From: an uncultured Ignavibacteria bacterium
GTDB taxonomy: Bacteria; Bacteroidota; Ignavibacteria; Ignavibacteriales; Ignavibacteriaceae
DNA length: 23,423 nucleotides
NCBI GenBank assembly: GCA_937996765.1
Contig: CALKUG010000065.1
Coordinates: forward strand, 1 to 23,423
Reading direction: 5' to 3'
Part shown: positions 15,470-23,423 of the stretch, one piece after another
Numbering within the stretch: the first letter of the stretch is position 1
How the letters are laid out: every line of letters starts with the position of its first letter
Translations under genes and position numbers: made by a program
Notes under the pieces: model-generated
Databases searched by the model: none
Told to the model about the DNA's origin: nothing
What the model saw: the letters and a program-made list of their open reading frames with translations, nothing else

Positions 15470-15780
15470 TGGAAAATTATAACTTTAAACTTCGTATCGA
15501 CGATACTAATTACGAAACCGGTGTTACACGTTGTTATAATCGTCGTAAAAAATATGCACCAAAGGTCCCAGGAAGAATTGTAGCAATTATTCCCGGTACA
15601 ATAACATCGCTTGCGGTTCAGGTAGGAAGTTCTGTTTCTGCCGGTGACACGGTTCTTACACTCGAAGCGATGAAAATGAATAATAAAATTAAAGCCCCCA
15701 TTAATGGAGTTGTAAAAACCGTTAATGTTACGGTTGGGCAATCAGTAGCTAAAGGTGATATACTTTTGGAAATTCGCTAA
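15469..15780 (+). CDS. Biotin carboxyl carrier protein
   Basis: A 103-residue carrier with a short variable N terminus (to about residue 32) followed by one biotinyl/lipoyl domain. Lys69 in 'TLEAMKMNNKIKAP' is the biotinylation site. The second half, 'GVVKTVNVTVGQSVAKGDILLEI', is the matching hammerhead. The start ATG overlaps the stop codon of the carboxyltransferase gene (TAATG), indicating translational coupling and equal production of the two subunits. It lacks the long Pro/Ala-rich linker found in many decarboxylase gamma subunits. It should shuttle carboxybiotin between the adjacent carboxyltransferase and a biotin carboxylase encoded elsewhere (or a membrane decarboxylase subunit). Confidence 0.93.
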   Translation: MENYNFKLRIDDTNYETGVTRCYNRRKKYAPKVPGRIVAIIPGTITSLAVQVGSSVSAGDTVLTLEAMKMNNKIKAPINGVVKTVNVTVGQSVAKGDILLEIR

Positions 15781-15832
15781 GCAAATCACTTTTACTCAGT
15801 TTTAAATATTGTTTAATAATTATTTGATGAAT

Positions 15833-15837
15833 GGAGG
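15833..15837 (+). promoter_or_regulatory. Ribosome binding site that fixes the phosphomutase start
   Basis: GGAGG ends five nt before the ATG at 15843. It sits just inside a possible earlier in-frame ATG at 15831, which has no such site of its own. The later ATG also begins directly with the conserved family N terminus. Confidence 0.8.
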
Positions 15838-15842
15838 ACGAA

Positions 15843-17189
15843 ATGAGCAAGTTAGCTTGCTTTAAAGCTTATGATATCCGAGGAAAGGTTCCTTCGGAGC
15901 TTAATGTGGAATTGGCATACAATATAGGCCGAGCATTTAAAACTCACTTGCAATGCAAGAGCGTAGTAGTTGGTTACGATATACGTTCTTCATCAGTTGC
16001 TATACACGACGCTCTTGTTAAGGGTCTCACTGAAAGCGGTGTAGATGTTATAACAATAGGACTGTGCGGCACCGAAATGATTTATTTTGGTACAAGTTTC
16101 TTAGAAACTGATGGCGGTATTATGATTACTGCAAGCCATAACCCCCCTGAGTATAACGGTATGAAGTTCGTCAAAAAATACTCCGTTCCTATTAGCTACG
16201 ACTCAGGGCTCAATGTTATGGAAGAACTCATAACCGAAAACAAGCTTGATGCTCTTGCTGAAACTCCCGGTTCTGTTACTGAACGTAATATAACAGAAGA
16301 GTTTTTAACCAACCTCGATAAGTTTTACGACAAAACAAAAGTAAAACCCCTTAAAGTTGTAGTAAACGCAGGTAACGGTTGCGTTGGTCCTATACTCGAC
16401 CGACTTGAAGGTGTACTCCCTATTACTATGATTAAATTATTCAACGAGCCGGATAGCACTTTCCCCAACGGTGTCCCTAATCCAATGATAGAAGAGAATC
16501 GCATTCCTACCGCCAATGCAGTTATCGAAAATAAAGCCGCACTTGGAGTTGCGTGGGATGGCGATTACGATAGATGCTTTTTCTTCGATGAAAACGGCTT
16601 GTTTATCGAAGGGTATTATGTAGTAGGTTTGCTTGCTAAATCAATTCTTAAAACGAACCCTGAAGGCAAAATTATTCACGACCCCCGCTTAACATGGAAT
16701 ACTCTCGAAATTGCTAAAGCCAATAACGGTATCGCAGTACAATCCAAAAGCGGACATGCGTTTATCAAAGAAAAAATGCGTGAAGTAAATGCTGTATATG
16801 GTGGTGAAATGTCTGCTCATCACTATTTCCGTGACAATGCATACAGTGATAGCGGTGTTATTCCGTTTTTATTGGTGCTTCAATTGATGTCAGAAGAAAA
16901 CAAAAAGTTCTCTGAACTTGTTGGTGAAATGATGAGTAACTACCCTTGCTCAGGTGAAATTAACAGCACTATCGCCGACCCTGCTGCAAAGATCAAAGAG
17001 ATAGAATCTTTGTATTCGGATGGCGTAAAAGACTATACCGATGGTATTAGTATCGAATATCCAACCTGGAGGTTTAATTTAAGAATGAGCAATACCGAGC
17101 CCATCCTTCGCTTAAACGTTGAGACGCGACACGATGCTGAATTGATGAAATCAAAAACAGAAGAATTATTGGCCATAATAAGAAAATAA
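15843..17189 (+). CDS. manB: Phosphomannomutase/phosphoglucomutase
   Basis: A 448-residue alpha-D-phosphohexomutase that interconverts hexose 1- and 6-phosphates (mannose and/or glucose) for nucleotide-sugar and polysaccharide synthesis. All four signature loops are present: 'FKAYDIRGKVP' at the start; the catalytic phosphoserine Ser98 in 'ITASHNPPEYNGMKFVK'; the Mg loop 'DGDYDR' (Asp239, Asp241, Asp243, Arg244); and the sugar loop 'GGEMSAHHYF' with the phosphate-binding loop 'RMSNTEPILRL'. 'GGEMSAHHYFRD' is typical of enzymes handling both mannose and glucose phosphates. The start at 15843 was chosen from the ribosome site. It lies 62 nt after the biotin carrier gene and may be cotranscribed with it or have its own promoter; no convincing promoter was found. 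A strong terminator follows. Confidence 0.93.
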   Translation: MSKLACFKAYDIRGKVPSELNVELAYNIGRAFKTHLQCKSVVVGYDIRSSSVAIHDALVKGLTESGVDVITIGLCGTEMIYFGTSFLETDGGIMITASHNPPEYNGMKFVKKYSVPISYDSGLNVMEELITENKLDALAETPGSVTERNITEEFLTNLDKFYDKTKVKPLKVVVNAGNGCVGPILDRLEGVLPITMIKLFNEPDSTFPNGVPNPMIEENRIPTANAVIENKAALGVAWDGDYDRCFFFDENGLFIEGYYVVGLLAKSILKTNPEGKIIHDPRLTWNTLEIAKANNGIAVQSKSGHAFIKEKMREVNAVYGGEMSAHHYFRDNAYSDSGVIPFLLVLQLMSEENKKFSELVGEMMSNYPCSGEINSTIADPAAKIKEIESLYSDGVKDYTDGISIEYPTWRFNLRMSNTEPILRLNVETRHDAELMKSKTEELLAIIRK

Positions 17190-17214
17190 TTCCCATTGAT
17201 TTCTTGAAACTTAG

Positions 17215-17247
17215 CCCCTGCCCATTTAAAAATGGGCAGGGGTTTTT
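17215..17247 (+). terminator. Rho-independent terminator after the phosphomutase gene
   Basis: Arms CCCCTGCCCATT (17215-17226) and AATGGGCAGGGG (17231-17242) pair perfectly over 12 bp with a four-base loop, followed at once by TTTTT (17243-17247). The T-run overlaps the stop codon of the convergent primase gene. There is no T-run on the other side, so it should act for the plus strand only. Confidence 0.92.
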
Positions 17248-19114
17248 AATTAAGCATCTCTTTATACTCTTTTTCTATTCTACGGATTTCCGTGTCAATA
17301 GAAATAATCTCTTGCATGAGATGCACAGGGTTTTGGCCGCTTCGTTCTGATTCTACTACATCTCGCACAATCATTTTACGCTCCTCGCGAAGCTTTTGCA
17401 ACTTAAATTTCTTAACCGTTTCGATGGTTTCTATTCTCATCATTTTTATTAATTCCGAATCAGAGAATTTTTTAACATTCTCGCTGGGAAAATAATTTGC
17501 CATGATAAGAGGTCGCACCCTATTGAGCAATTCTTCATCCCCAAGTTTTTCAAGAATTGCATCGGGAGTAAAATCCAATGTATTGTTAAAACTATAGTGC
17601 ATCAATTCAAATAGCTTAGAGGCGTCCGGATCAAGAAACTCTTCAGCTCGCACATGCAATAGAATAAATTCGATTGGCTCTCTCTCACCTGAATAGAGTA
17701 GGCGTATCAAAGCCATTTCATTTAAGTACTCGTGTTCAGGTATCTTAATTATTTGAATCTCCGCGGCAGCGTTATTTAACTTTTGTACTGCTTGCGGCTT
17801 AGGACTCGGGAGAGCTTTTGCAGGACGAATTTTAAGTAACTCGCCTTCAAGAATCTCATAACGAATTTTAAACTTATCGGATAATTGCCGCATATAGAGC
17901 TGTTGTTTAATATTATCCTCAATAAGGGCAATAAGTTTCACTAACTCGCGGATAACCTCGGCACTACCTTCGGGGTCAGTAAGTTTTCCGGTTTTTTGAT
18001 AGTAACCTGTCTGATATTCCAAAAACCCTTGTGCTGTTTCGAGTTTGTTGTAAAATGCTTCGGCACCATGCTTACGAACAAAACTATCAGGATCCTCACT
18101 CGCAGGAAGCTCAACAACTTTTATAGAAACTCCTTTACGTAGCAGGATTTCAATACTGCGTAATGAGGCTTTAACTCCGGCATTATCTGAATCAAAAATA
18201 AGGTAAACGTTACGCGTATACCGAGCCAATAATAGCACTTGCTCATCTGTTAAGGCGGTTCCCGACACAGCAACCACGTTTTTAATGCCGGCTTGATTAA
18301 GGGTTATTACATCTAAATATCCCTCCACAAGCACTACGTAATCTTTTTGGCGTATTTCATCTTTGGCATGTGAGAGTCCATACAGCACTTTTCCCTTATG
18401 GTAAATAACTGATTCAGGAGAGTTAATGTATTTTGGACCCTCATCCTCCGTACCATCAAGCTTTCTTCCTGCAATAGCAATTACACGCCCCGAGTGCGAG
18501 AATATGGGGAAAATAACCCTACCCCTTAACTTATCGTAGTATCGGTTGTTTTTGCTGCCTATAAGCCCCAGCTTTTCGGCCAAAACCAAATCATAGCCAT
18601 TCTTAGAAAGGTAATCGGTAAGTGCCTGCCACTCGGGTTGCGAATACCCCAAACCAAAAGAGCGAAGTGATTTAATCCCTAATTCGCGATTCATAAAATA
18701 TGTTAACCCCGGTTTACCTTTGTCGGGTGAGTTAAGCACTTCGTGGTAATACTTTGCAACAGCTCGCATCATATCAAATGCTGCCTCTTGCTCATTTTGT
18801 TTACCATCTTTGGGCGAATCTTCTGTTTCTAATACAACGCCGTACTCATCAGCCAGCTGCTGTATAGCCTCAACATAAGTAAGTTTGTGATATTCCATCA
18901 TAAACTTAATGCTATCACCTCCGGCATGGCAGCCAAAACAATGATACATCTGTTTATCGGGACTTACAACAAACGAAGGGGTTTTCTCGGAGTGAAAAGG
19001 ACAGCATCCTTTATAGTTTTTCCCTGTTTTTTTTAAGGCAACATATCGCTCAACAACATTCAGGATGTTGGCAACTGATTTTACCTCTGCTATTTTGTCT
19101 TCGGAAATTCTCAT
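17246..19114 (-). CDS. dnaG: DNA primase
   Basis: Synthesises RNA primers at the replication fork in partnership with the DnaB helicase. At 622 residues it has normal length. The N-terminal CHC2 zinc domain has Cys38, His41, Cys59 and Cys62 ('CPFHSEKTPSF' and 'MYHCFGCHAGGD'). The primase core has 'LGLIGSKNNRYYDKLRGRVIFPI' and 'GRVIAIAGR', and the Toprim domain has Glu264 in 'VVLVEGYLDVI' and Asp308/Asp310 in 'LIFDSDNAG'. From about residue 440 the helical C-terminal region expected to bind DnaB is less conserved and ends in a coiled, charged tail. The gene is not next to rpsU or rpoD, unlike the classical macromolecular-synthesis operon. TATATTTG, a -7-like element, lies six nt before the start but lacks a partner at -33. 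Confidence 0.96.
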   Translation of the reverse strand: MRISEDKIAEVKSVANILNVVERYVALKKTGKNYKGCCPFHSEKTPSFVVSPDKQMYHCFGCHAGGDSIKFMMEYHKLTYVEAIQQLADEYGVVLETEDSPKDGKQNEQEAAFDMMRAVAKYYHEVLNSPDKGKPGLTYFMNRELGIKSLRSFGLGYSQPEWQALTDYLSKNGYDLVLAEKLGLIGSKNNRYYDKLRGRVIFPIFSHSGRVIAIAGRKLDGTEDEGPKYINSPESVIYHKGKVLYGLSHAKDEIRQKDYVVLVEGYLDVITLNQAGIKNVVAVSGTALTDEQVLLLARYTRNVYLIFDSDNAGVKASLRSIEILLRKGVSIKVVELPASEDPDSFVRKHGAEAFYNKLETAQGFLEYQTGYYQKTGKLTDPEGSAEVIRELVKLIALIEDNIKQQLYMRQLSDKFKIRYEILEGELLKIRPAKALPSPKPQAVQKLNNAAAEIQIIKIPEHEYLNEMALIRLLYSGEREPIEFILLHVRAEEFLDPDASKLFELMHYSFNNTLDFTPDAILEKLGDEELLNRVRPLIMANYFPSENVKKFSDSELIKMMRIETIETVKKFKLQKLREERKMIVRDVVESERSGQNPVHLMQEIISIDTEIRRIEKEYKEMLN

Positions 19115-19171
19115 ATCGACAAATATAACTATTACTCATCTTTTTTTTACTCCCGCCCTTTAAAATAGCAA

Positions 19172-19197
19172 GAGGTCAGCATATCCCTGCTGACCTC
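19172..19197 (-). terminator. Probable terminator downstream of the small secreted protein gene
   Basis: Arms GAGGTCAGC (19172-19180) and GCTGACCTC (19189-19197) form a perfect 9-bp stem with an 8-nt loop, about 22 nt past the stop codon of the minus-strand gene. On the minus strand it is followed by TTGCTATTTT, a weak T-tract. Termination is therefore likely but not certain. Confidence 0.6.
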
Positions 19198-19219
19198 ATA
19201 AATCACTTGAGACGATGTT

Positions 19220-20158
19220 CTACTTAATGAACATCATCGACTTAGTTTTAGAATAAACTTCTCCGCTTTCCGTTCTAAGAAGCAACCGATAGTAATACAC
19301 ACCTGAGCTCTGTGTTAACGAAATCATCTCCGAGTACTCTCCTGGAGAAAGCTTTCCATATCTCTCTGAAGCAATCACTTCACCTAATGAGTTAACTACC
19401 GATAAGATAACCTCCGCACTCTCTTTTAATTCAAAAGTGATGGTAGTAGAGGGATTAAACGGGTTCGGGAAATTTTGATTTAGTGTAAACGTTTTTTCAC
19501 GATCTGTTAGGTCAACATCATTTGGAGGATAACTACGCAAAACAAATTTTTGGGTTGTTAAACCACGATATCCATCCGAAACCTCTATTTCAATTGCAAA
19601 GTTTCCGGTATCAGAAGGAACTCCACGCACCAAGCCCAATGAATCCACTTTAAGCCAAGCGGGTGCCGTTAGTAACTTGAATTGTAGTGGATCATTCTCT
19701 GGATCAGAAACAACAATCGTATATCGATAATCCGTTCCTACTTGTGCTATTGTGGTTGGCACCGACTTAATAGTTGGTTTCTGGTTTTGAAAGAGCCGTA
19801 CATTTATAAGCGGAGGTGGCATGGGCAAAGTTGTACCATTAAACAGAAGCGTTAAGCCGAGAGGGCGCACCACCACTGTATCGCTACCATAAGCAACGGC
19901 AAATCGAACTTTGGCATCCTGGGCAAAACCATCAGATTGGAAAGCACTTACTGCAAATGAACTATCGCTTATTGGAATAGATACTGTTCTGCACGTTGCA
20001 AAGTTTGGCAACTGCAACAAAAGAGTAACAGGGACATTTTTCATTGCCGCTGTTTTAACCAAATCACCGTGATAAATACTTTGCCGCTCTTGAGCAATTA
20101 ACAGAACCTCAAGTAACAACAGGAAAAGAAAAAATAATATTCGTTTATAGAGTTTCAT
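19220..20158 (-). CDS. Secreted protein with Ig/cadherin-like domain and T9SS sorting domain
   Basis: A 312-residue exported protein. Starting at the ATG at 20158 gives a clean signal peptide: 'MKLYKR', then the hydrophobic run 'ILFFLFLLLLEVLLIAQE'. GGATGG sits seven nt upstream. An ATG at 20173 would add five residues and lacks a ribosome site. Residues about 30-125 are beta-rich and unrecognised. About 128-215 resemble an Ig-like putative (He_PIG/cadherin-like) repeat ('YRYTIVVSDPENDPLQFKLL', 'VRGVPSDTGNFAIEIEVSDG'). From about 232 there is a sorting domain ('TLNQNFPNPFNPSTTITFEL' to 'KTKSMMFIK'). It should pass the inner membrane by Sec and the outer membrane by T9SS. It follows the large IgGFc-like gene on the same strand, with a terminator between them. 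Its role is unknown; adhesion or surface structure is plausible. Confidence 0.8.
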   Translation of the reverse strand: MKLYKRILFFLFLLLLEVLLIAQERQSIYHGDLVKTAAMKNVPVTLLLQLPNFATCRTVSIPISDSSFAVSAFQSDGFAQDAKVRFAVAYGSDTVVVRPLGLTLLFNGTTLPMPPPLINVRLFQNQKPTIKSVPTTIAQVGTDYRYTIVVSDPENDPLQFKLLTAPAWLKVDSLGLVRGVPSDTGNFAIEIEVSDGYRGLTTQKFVLRSYPPNDVDLTDREKTFTLNQNFPNPFNPSTTITFELKESAEVILSVVNSLGEVIASERYGKLSPGEYSEMISLTQSSGVYYYRLLLRTESGEVYSKTKSMMFIK

Positions 20159-20180
20159 ATCAAGCCCATCCATTTGTTTA

Positions 20181-20212
20181 ATAAAAATGGGAGAGGAGTA
20201 AACTCCTCTCCC
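20181..20212 (-). terminator. Terminator after the large surface protein gene
   Basis: GGGAGAGGAG (20189-20198) and CTCCTCTCCC (20203-20212) form a perfect 10-bp stem with a TAAA loop. Read on the minus strand, it is followed by ATTTTTAT. It lies 20 nt past the stop codon at 20232 and just before the next gene, which must either rely on read-through or have a promoter overlapping this element. Confidence 0.8.
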
Positions 20213-20231
20213 TGGAACTTTTGGATGATAC

Positions 20232-23200
20232 TTACTTCAGAAGAATCATTTTAATAGTTGCATTAAACTGATTCGATTCTAATCTACAGAAGTAAATGCC
20301 GTTAGCCAATGATGGTGCGGCTCTCCAAATAAAGGAGTGTTTTCCTGCCTGCAATTCACCATCAAACACTTCGCCCACCTTTTCACCCAAAGCATTGAAA
20401 ATCGAAATAGTTAACTTGCTACTTTCGGGGACATCAACACTTATTTTAGTTTCGGGATTAAAAGGATTCGGATAATTTTGATGAAGAGCAAACTGTGTTG
20501 GTACAGTTGATACTGTTTCATTGGTAACAACTCCGCTACCAACTTCTAGGATATCACCAAAGTTAGAATACACAATTATACTTGAAAGCAATCTACCATT
20601 GACACTTAAACGAATCACTTCTCCAATTGCGGCTCCTTCGTCTGCAACTGTTTGAGGATCATCGCCAGGTATTGCCAAAGAGAATACTCCATCTGCCTGC
20701 GAAACACCTGCAGAAATTATATTATTGTGTGAATCGTATGCTACTACATCTGCACCGGAAACTATGAGGTTGCCCGCCTCATCTTTACAGGATGTAGTAT
20801 ATACGATTATTGCTGCGGGGAACCCAAATTCTTTTCCTGCCATAACAGGGGTTACAATTTGCGTATTGGGTGGGGTACCAATCCACATATCAGGATAGTG
20901 TAATGTTCCGGCTACGCCCATCTTAACAAAGTATCCTTTGCCTGGCTTCATAGTTTTCATGTCGCCTTGAGGAAATACTTCAAACATTTCACTTCCGGGA
21001 ACGCCTGTTCCTTTATTGACATAGTCAAATACCGATTGTAATCCGTATCCGGCTATACTTTGAAATGCTTCGCCAGGGGTGGTTATATCATTACGTTGTA
21101 ACAAATTACTAACCAAATTATATCCTGCATTCAACGGAATTGGAATAGAATTGTTAACCGGCATTCCTGAAACAAACAAAGTATCAGGGGTAACTCCGGC
21201 TTTTAGTTTTACAAAGTAACCTTTAATAAAATCCGTTGTAAGCATAGGGTTGTACTGCCCTAGCTCAGGTATATAATAGGTAAAGAACTGCTTGCCTTGG
21301 TCTTCGATAAACCCAAGTATGCCTTGAACTTTTTTAGATTTCATCAGCTGACCAAAAATGGCATGTGTTGAGTCGTTGTTCGGCTTAACGTTCCATGATA
21401 CTGCATTGTAGCCTTGTACCAAAGGTATTGCCACTAAAGCAGGAGAATGAGCCACTTTAATATTGTAATCAACTAATGCTGCAGGGAATGCATCAATAAA
21501 GATTGCAGGAGCCAATGGTCCTCTGAACATTTCGGGCATTGGTTGTGCTTGCGGTGGGGTTACTACAAAATAGAGCGAGTCATTATCCGTAACTCCGCCA
21601 TCGCCACGATTAACTGAGAGCGAGTAATTTTTTCCTTCTTGCTCAGGAACAACCAGAGTAGAACCAATTTTGTTATTACTAACTCTGCCAAAAACATCTA
21701 CTACTGTACCAACAGGAGCAACAAATCCGTTTACCAGTACTATTCCGCTAAATATCGTTTGGCCCGGATTTACAGGGGCTTTGGTCGAGATTTGATGCGG
21801 ATTGTCAGGTGAACCATGTGTTGAAACGGTTTTGTAGTTATCTGTTGCCTTGATGTAGTATTCTATACCTTGCTCAGTTACCACATTACCTGAAATAACA
21901 CCTTTGTAATTATTAGTTAAAGTGTCATTTTTCATTGGTATCAGATTGAATACGGGGTTTCCACCAGGAATTCTGTACAACAAATCTACTGAAGCAATAC
22001 TCAAAGTTGAGTCATAGACTTGAGCTTCAATGGGGATATTTACATTGGGTGTTCCCCTGGTAATAGGGGTATGAATTATAACAGGTAGTTTGTTAGGTAA
22101 CACTGCTATTGTGTATGGATTACCGACCGGGTTAACTTTGGGGTCGGTTGCAACAAGCTGACCATCGGTGGCATAGATGTAATAATTCACTCCGGGTGTT
22201 TTTACTTTATTCGCAGGAATAGTTGCACTATAAGTAGATCCGTTACTTGCCATTTGCATGGAACTGAAAAGTGTATCATTTCCGGACTTATAATACAGCA
22301 TAGCAGATTGAACCGGAGGATTTTCGGTTTTAACTATGGTTGCGGCAATAGTTATTGGTTGATTATCCAATTGAGAAACATTACTTAAATTTACTGTTTC
22401 TGTTGTTCTTGTTATAACTGGTGCAGTACCTTGATTGATAAAGTTCAAGCTCATACCGCCTGTATAACCGTAAGAATCGTAACTTGAAAAGCCATAGGTG
22501 TATATGCCAAATGGAGTTCCGTTGCTACTGTATATTCGGTGAATTCCGGGATCTACTTCAACGCCGGCAGAGGCATACTCTGAGTCTCCGATTCTTACAA
22601 AGAGACTTTCGGGCAACGCAACATCGTTAAGTACTACACTACCGCGTTGGTTGTATAATATACTAACGGTAACATAGTTGTATAAGAACCCTGTTGAAGG
22701 AGTTGCAAAGGTATATTTGTTCATAAATTGTTCAACAGGTGGAATCATCATCATAAACGGATCGCCGTTTTGTGATATACCACCATCAAAGTCATCTCCG
22801 TTTGAGTACTGCATTACCAATATGGGTTTGGTAGCGTTTATTTTTGTTTCTTTTGTGAGAATGATCTCATAAAACGAACCAAAATTTAATACCGCTGCAA
22901 GTGTATCGTTAAGAAATAACTCAGTACTATCTCTCGAAGCAATAAATCTCCATGTGTCTCCGCCCAGCCTACCTTTTAGTGGCGAAGCAACAAAGTTTTT
23001 GCCCCAAGTATCGATAGGAGGAAGTTGTTCAAGTAATATGTCGCATGCATAAACATTAAACGGAACAAATGCACAAGAATGTCCACTAAATACCGCCACG
23101 GGTAAAGCTGACTGAATTACCGAACCGGTAAGATCTCCGTTCAACCCATCTACTGCCTGACCACGTACCTGATAAACCTCACCTTTCATCAATGTGATGG

Positions 23201-23423
23201 TAAAAGAGGTATTCGCAGGTTTATTGTTTAGGGTTGTTCGTGATGGAGTTATTGTGATATTATTATTATCGTAAGGGCTCACAATTGCAAATTGCGAAAG
23301 ATTGCCCTCGCTTGATATTCCTTGCGGATTCGAGTAAGAGACAGTTAGATATCTTGTTGACAAAATATCTAACGGTAATGCAAGAAAAGAATCCGATGAA
23401 TAGGAGCGGAGGTTATTACCATA
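20232..23423 (-). CDS. Large surface protein with IgGFc-binding-like domain and T9SS sorting domain, 5'-truncated
   Basis: The frame is open to the window edge (20 further codons above the TTG at 23363), so the N terminus and signal peptide lie outside; 1063 residues are visible. The first ~300 residues resemble the IgGFc-binding N-terminal domain: 'FAIVSPYDNNNITITPS', 'VAVFSGHSCAFVP', 'LLEQLPPIDTWGKNFVASPL', 'GDTWRFIASRDSTELFLND'. Two tandem Ig-like units follow ('SAMLYYKSGNDTLF' to 'GVNYYIYATDG', then 'SVDLLYRIPGGNPVF' to 'GIEYYIKATDN'). Next are a beta-rich region, then two copies of a 'GYNxVS...KGYFVK' repeat, and finally a sorting domain ('ALHQNYPNPFNPETKISV' to 'NATIKMILLK'). It is likely a T9SS-exported surface or extracellular protein with adhesive function. 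The IgGFc name reflects a mucin-like mammalian protein and does not imply antibody binding here. Confidence 0.82.
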   Translation of the reverse strand, partial: YGNNLRSYSSDSFLALPLDILSTRYLTVSYSNPQGISSEGNLSQFAIVSPYDNNNITITPSRTTLNNKPANTSFTITLMKGEVYQVRGQAVDGLNGDLTGSVIQSALPVAVFSGHSCAFVPFNVYACDILLEQLPPIDTWGKNFVASPLKGRLGGDTWRFIASRDSTELFLNDTLAAVLNFGSFYEIILTKETKINATKPILVMQYSNGDDFDGGISQNGDPFMMMIPPVEQFMNKYTFATPSTGFLYNYVTVSILYNQRGSVVLNDVALPESLFVRIGDSEYASAGVEVDPGIHRIYSSNGTPFGIYTYGFSSYDSYGYTGGMSLNFINQGTAPVITRTTETVNLSNVSQLDNQPITIAATIVKTENPPVQSAMLYYKSGNDTLFSSMQMASNGSTYSATIPANKVKTPGVNYYIYATDGQLVATDPKVNPVGNPYTIAVLPNKLPVIIHTPITRGTPNVNIPIEAQVYDSTLSIASVDLLYRIPGGNPVFNLIPMKNDTLTNNYKGVISGNVVTEQGIEYYIKATDNYKTVSTHGSPDNPHQISTKAPVNPGQTIFSGIVLVNGFVAPVGTVVDVFGRVSNNKIGSTLVVPEQEGKNYSLSVNRGDGGVTDNDSLYFVVTPPQAQPMPEMFRGPLAPAIFIDAFPAALVDYNIKVAHSPALVAIPLVQGYNAVSWNVKPNNDSTHAIFGQLMKSKKVQGILGFIEDQGKQFFTYYIPELGQYNPMLTTDFIKGYFVKLKAGVTPDTLFVSGMPVNNSIPIPLNAGYNLVSNLLQRNDITTPGEAFQSIAGYGLQSVFDYVNKGTGVPGSEMFEVFPQGDMKTMKPGKGYFVKMGVAGTLHYPDMWIGTPPNTQIVTPVMAGKEFGFPAAIIVYTTSCKDEAGNLIVSGADVVAYDSHNNIISAGVSQADGVFSLAIPGDDPQTVADEGAAIGEVIRLSVNGRLLSSIIVYSNFGDILEVGSGVVTNETVSTVPTQFALHQNYPNPFNPETKISVDVPESSKLTISIFNALGEKVGEVFDGELQAGKHSFIWRAAPSLANGIYFCRLESNQFNATIKMILLK

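Noticed and set aside
15831..15842. ATG at 15831 as the phosphomutase start
   Set aside because: The only strong ribosome site (GGAGG) lies after it and is correctly spaced for the ATG at 15843.
19120..19127. TATATTTG on the minus strand as the dnaG promoter
   Set aside because: It matches the -7 consensus, but no TTTG lies 19-21 nt upstream, and the spacing would give an almost leaderless mRNA. A chance match is likely in AT-rich DNA.
1..23423. CRISPR arrays, tRNA/rRNA genes, insertion sequences, prophage or toxin-antitoxin pairs
   Set aside because: No spaced direct repeats, clover-leaf sequences, transposase or integrase motifs were seen, and nearly all of the window is occupied by ordinary protein genes.

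Overview
The window looks like chromosomal DNA from the Bacteroidota/Chlorobiota/Ignavibacteriota/Kapabacteria part of the FCB group. Three large secreted proteins end in the 'QNYPNPFNP' type C-terminal sorting domain of type IX secretion (T9SS) cargo. The best promoter in the window resembles the Bacteroidota form (TTTG, 19-21 nt, TAnnTTTG). Most genes lack a good Shine-Dalgarno sequence. The base composition is moderately AT-rich. Naming a phylum or genus would need marker-gene phylogeny, so this placement is inference.

Layout. (1) 1-1013: the 3' end of a secreted beta-propeller-like protein with a sorting domain. (2) 1035-3465: a 2-oxoacid:ferredoxin oxidoreductase made of an alpha subunit and a beta-gamma fusion, translationally coupled. 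(3) 3467-9099, all on the minus strand: in transcription order, a small two-membrane-segment protein, an Ada-like DNA alkyltransferase/regulator, a GAF-type hybrid histidine kinase, a CheY-like single receiver and a receiver-first histidine kinase. (4) 9149-11017, plus strand: a Gdx/SugE-type SMR exporter and a PAS histidine kinase. (5) 11003-11923, minus strand: a CitE-like acyl-CoA lyase, facing across a 106-nt gap an APC-type permease. (6) 12030-15780: the permease, then a biotin-dependent carboxyltransferase subunit and a biotin carrier protein. (7) 15843-17189: phosphomannomutase/phosphoglucomutase with a strong terminator. (8) 17246-19114, minus strand: DNA primase. (9) 19220-23423, minus strand: two more secreted sorting-domain proteins, the larger beginning with an IgGFc-binding-like domain and running off the window.

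The genes fall into four themes: CoA-linked central metabolism (2-oxoacid oxidoreductase, acyl-CoA carboxylase parts, CitE-like lyase), phosphotransfer signalling (four proteins, none with a DNA-binding output domain), cell-surface/secreted proteins, and housekeeping (primase, sugar phosphomutase, alkylation repair). No tRNA, rRNA, CRISPR array, insertion sequence or phage gene was seen. No gene-free stretch exceeds about 110 bases. I found no clearly new system. The points most worth a second look are the beta-gamma fusion, the phosphorelay cluster without an output regulator, the two dyads in front of the permease, the permease's soluble tail and the IgGFc-like surface protein.
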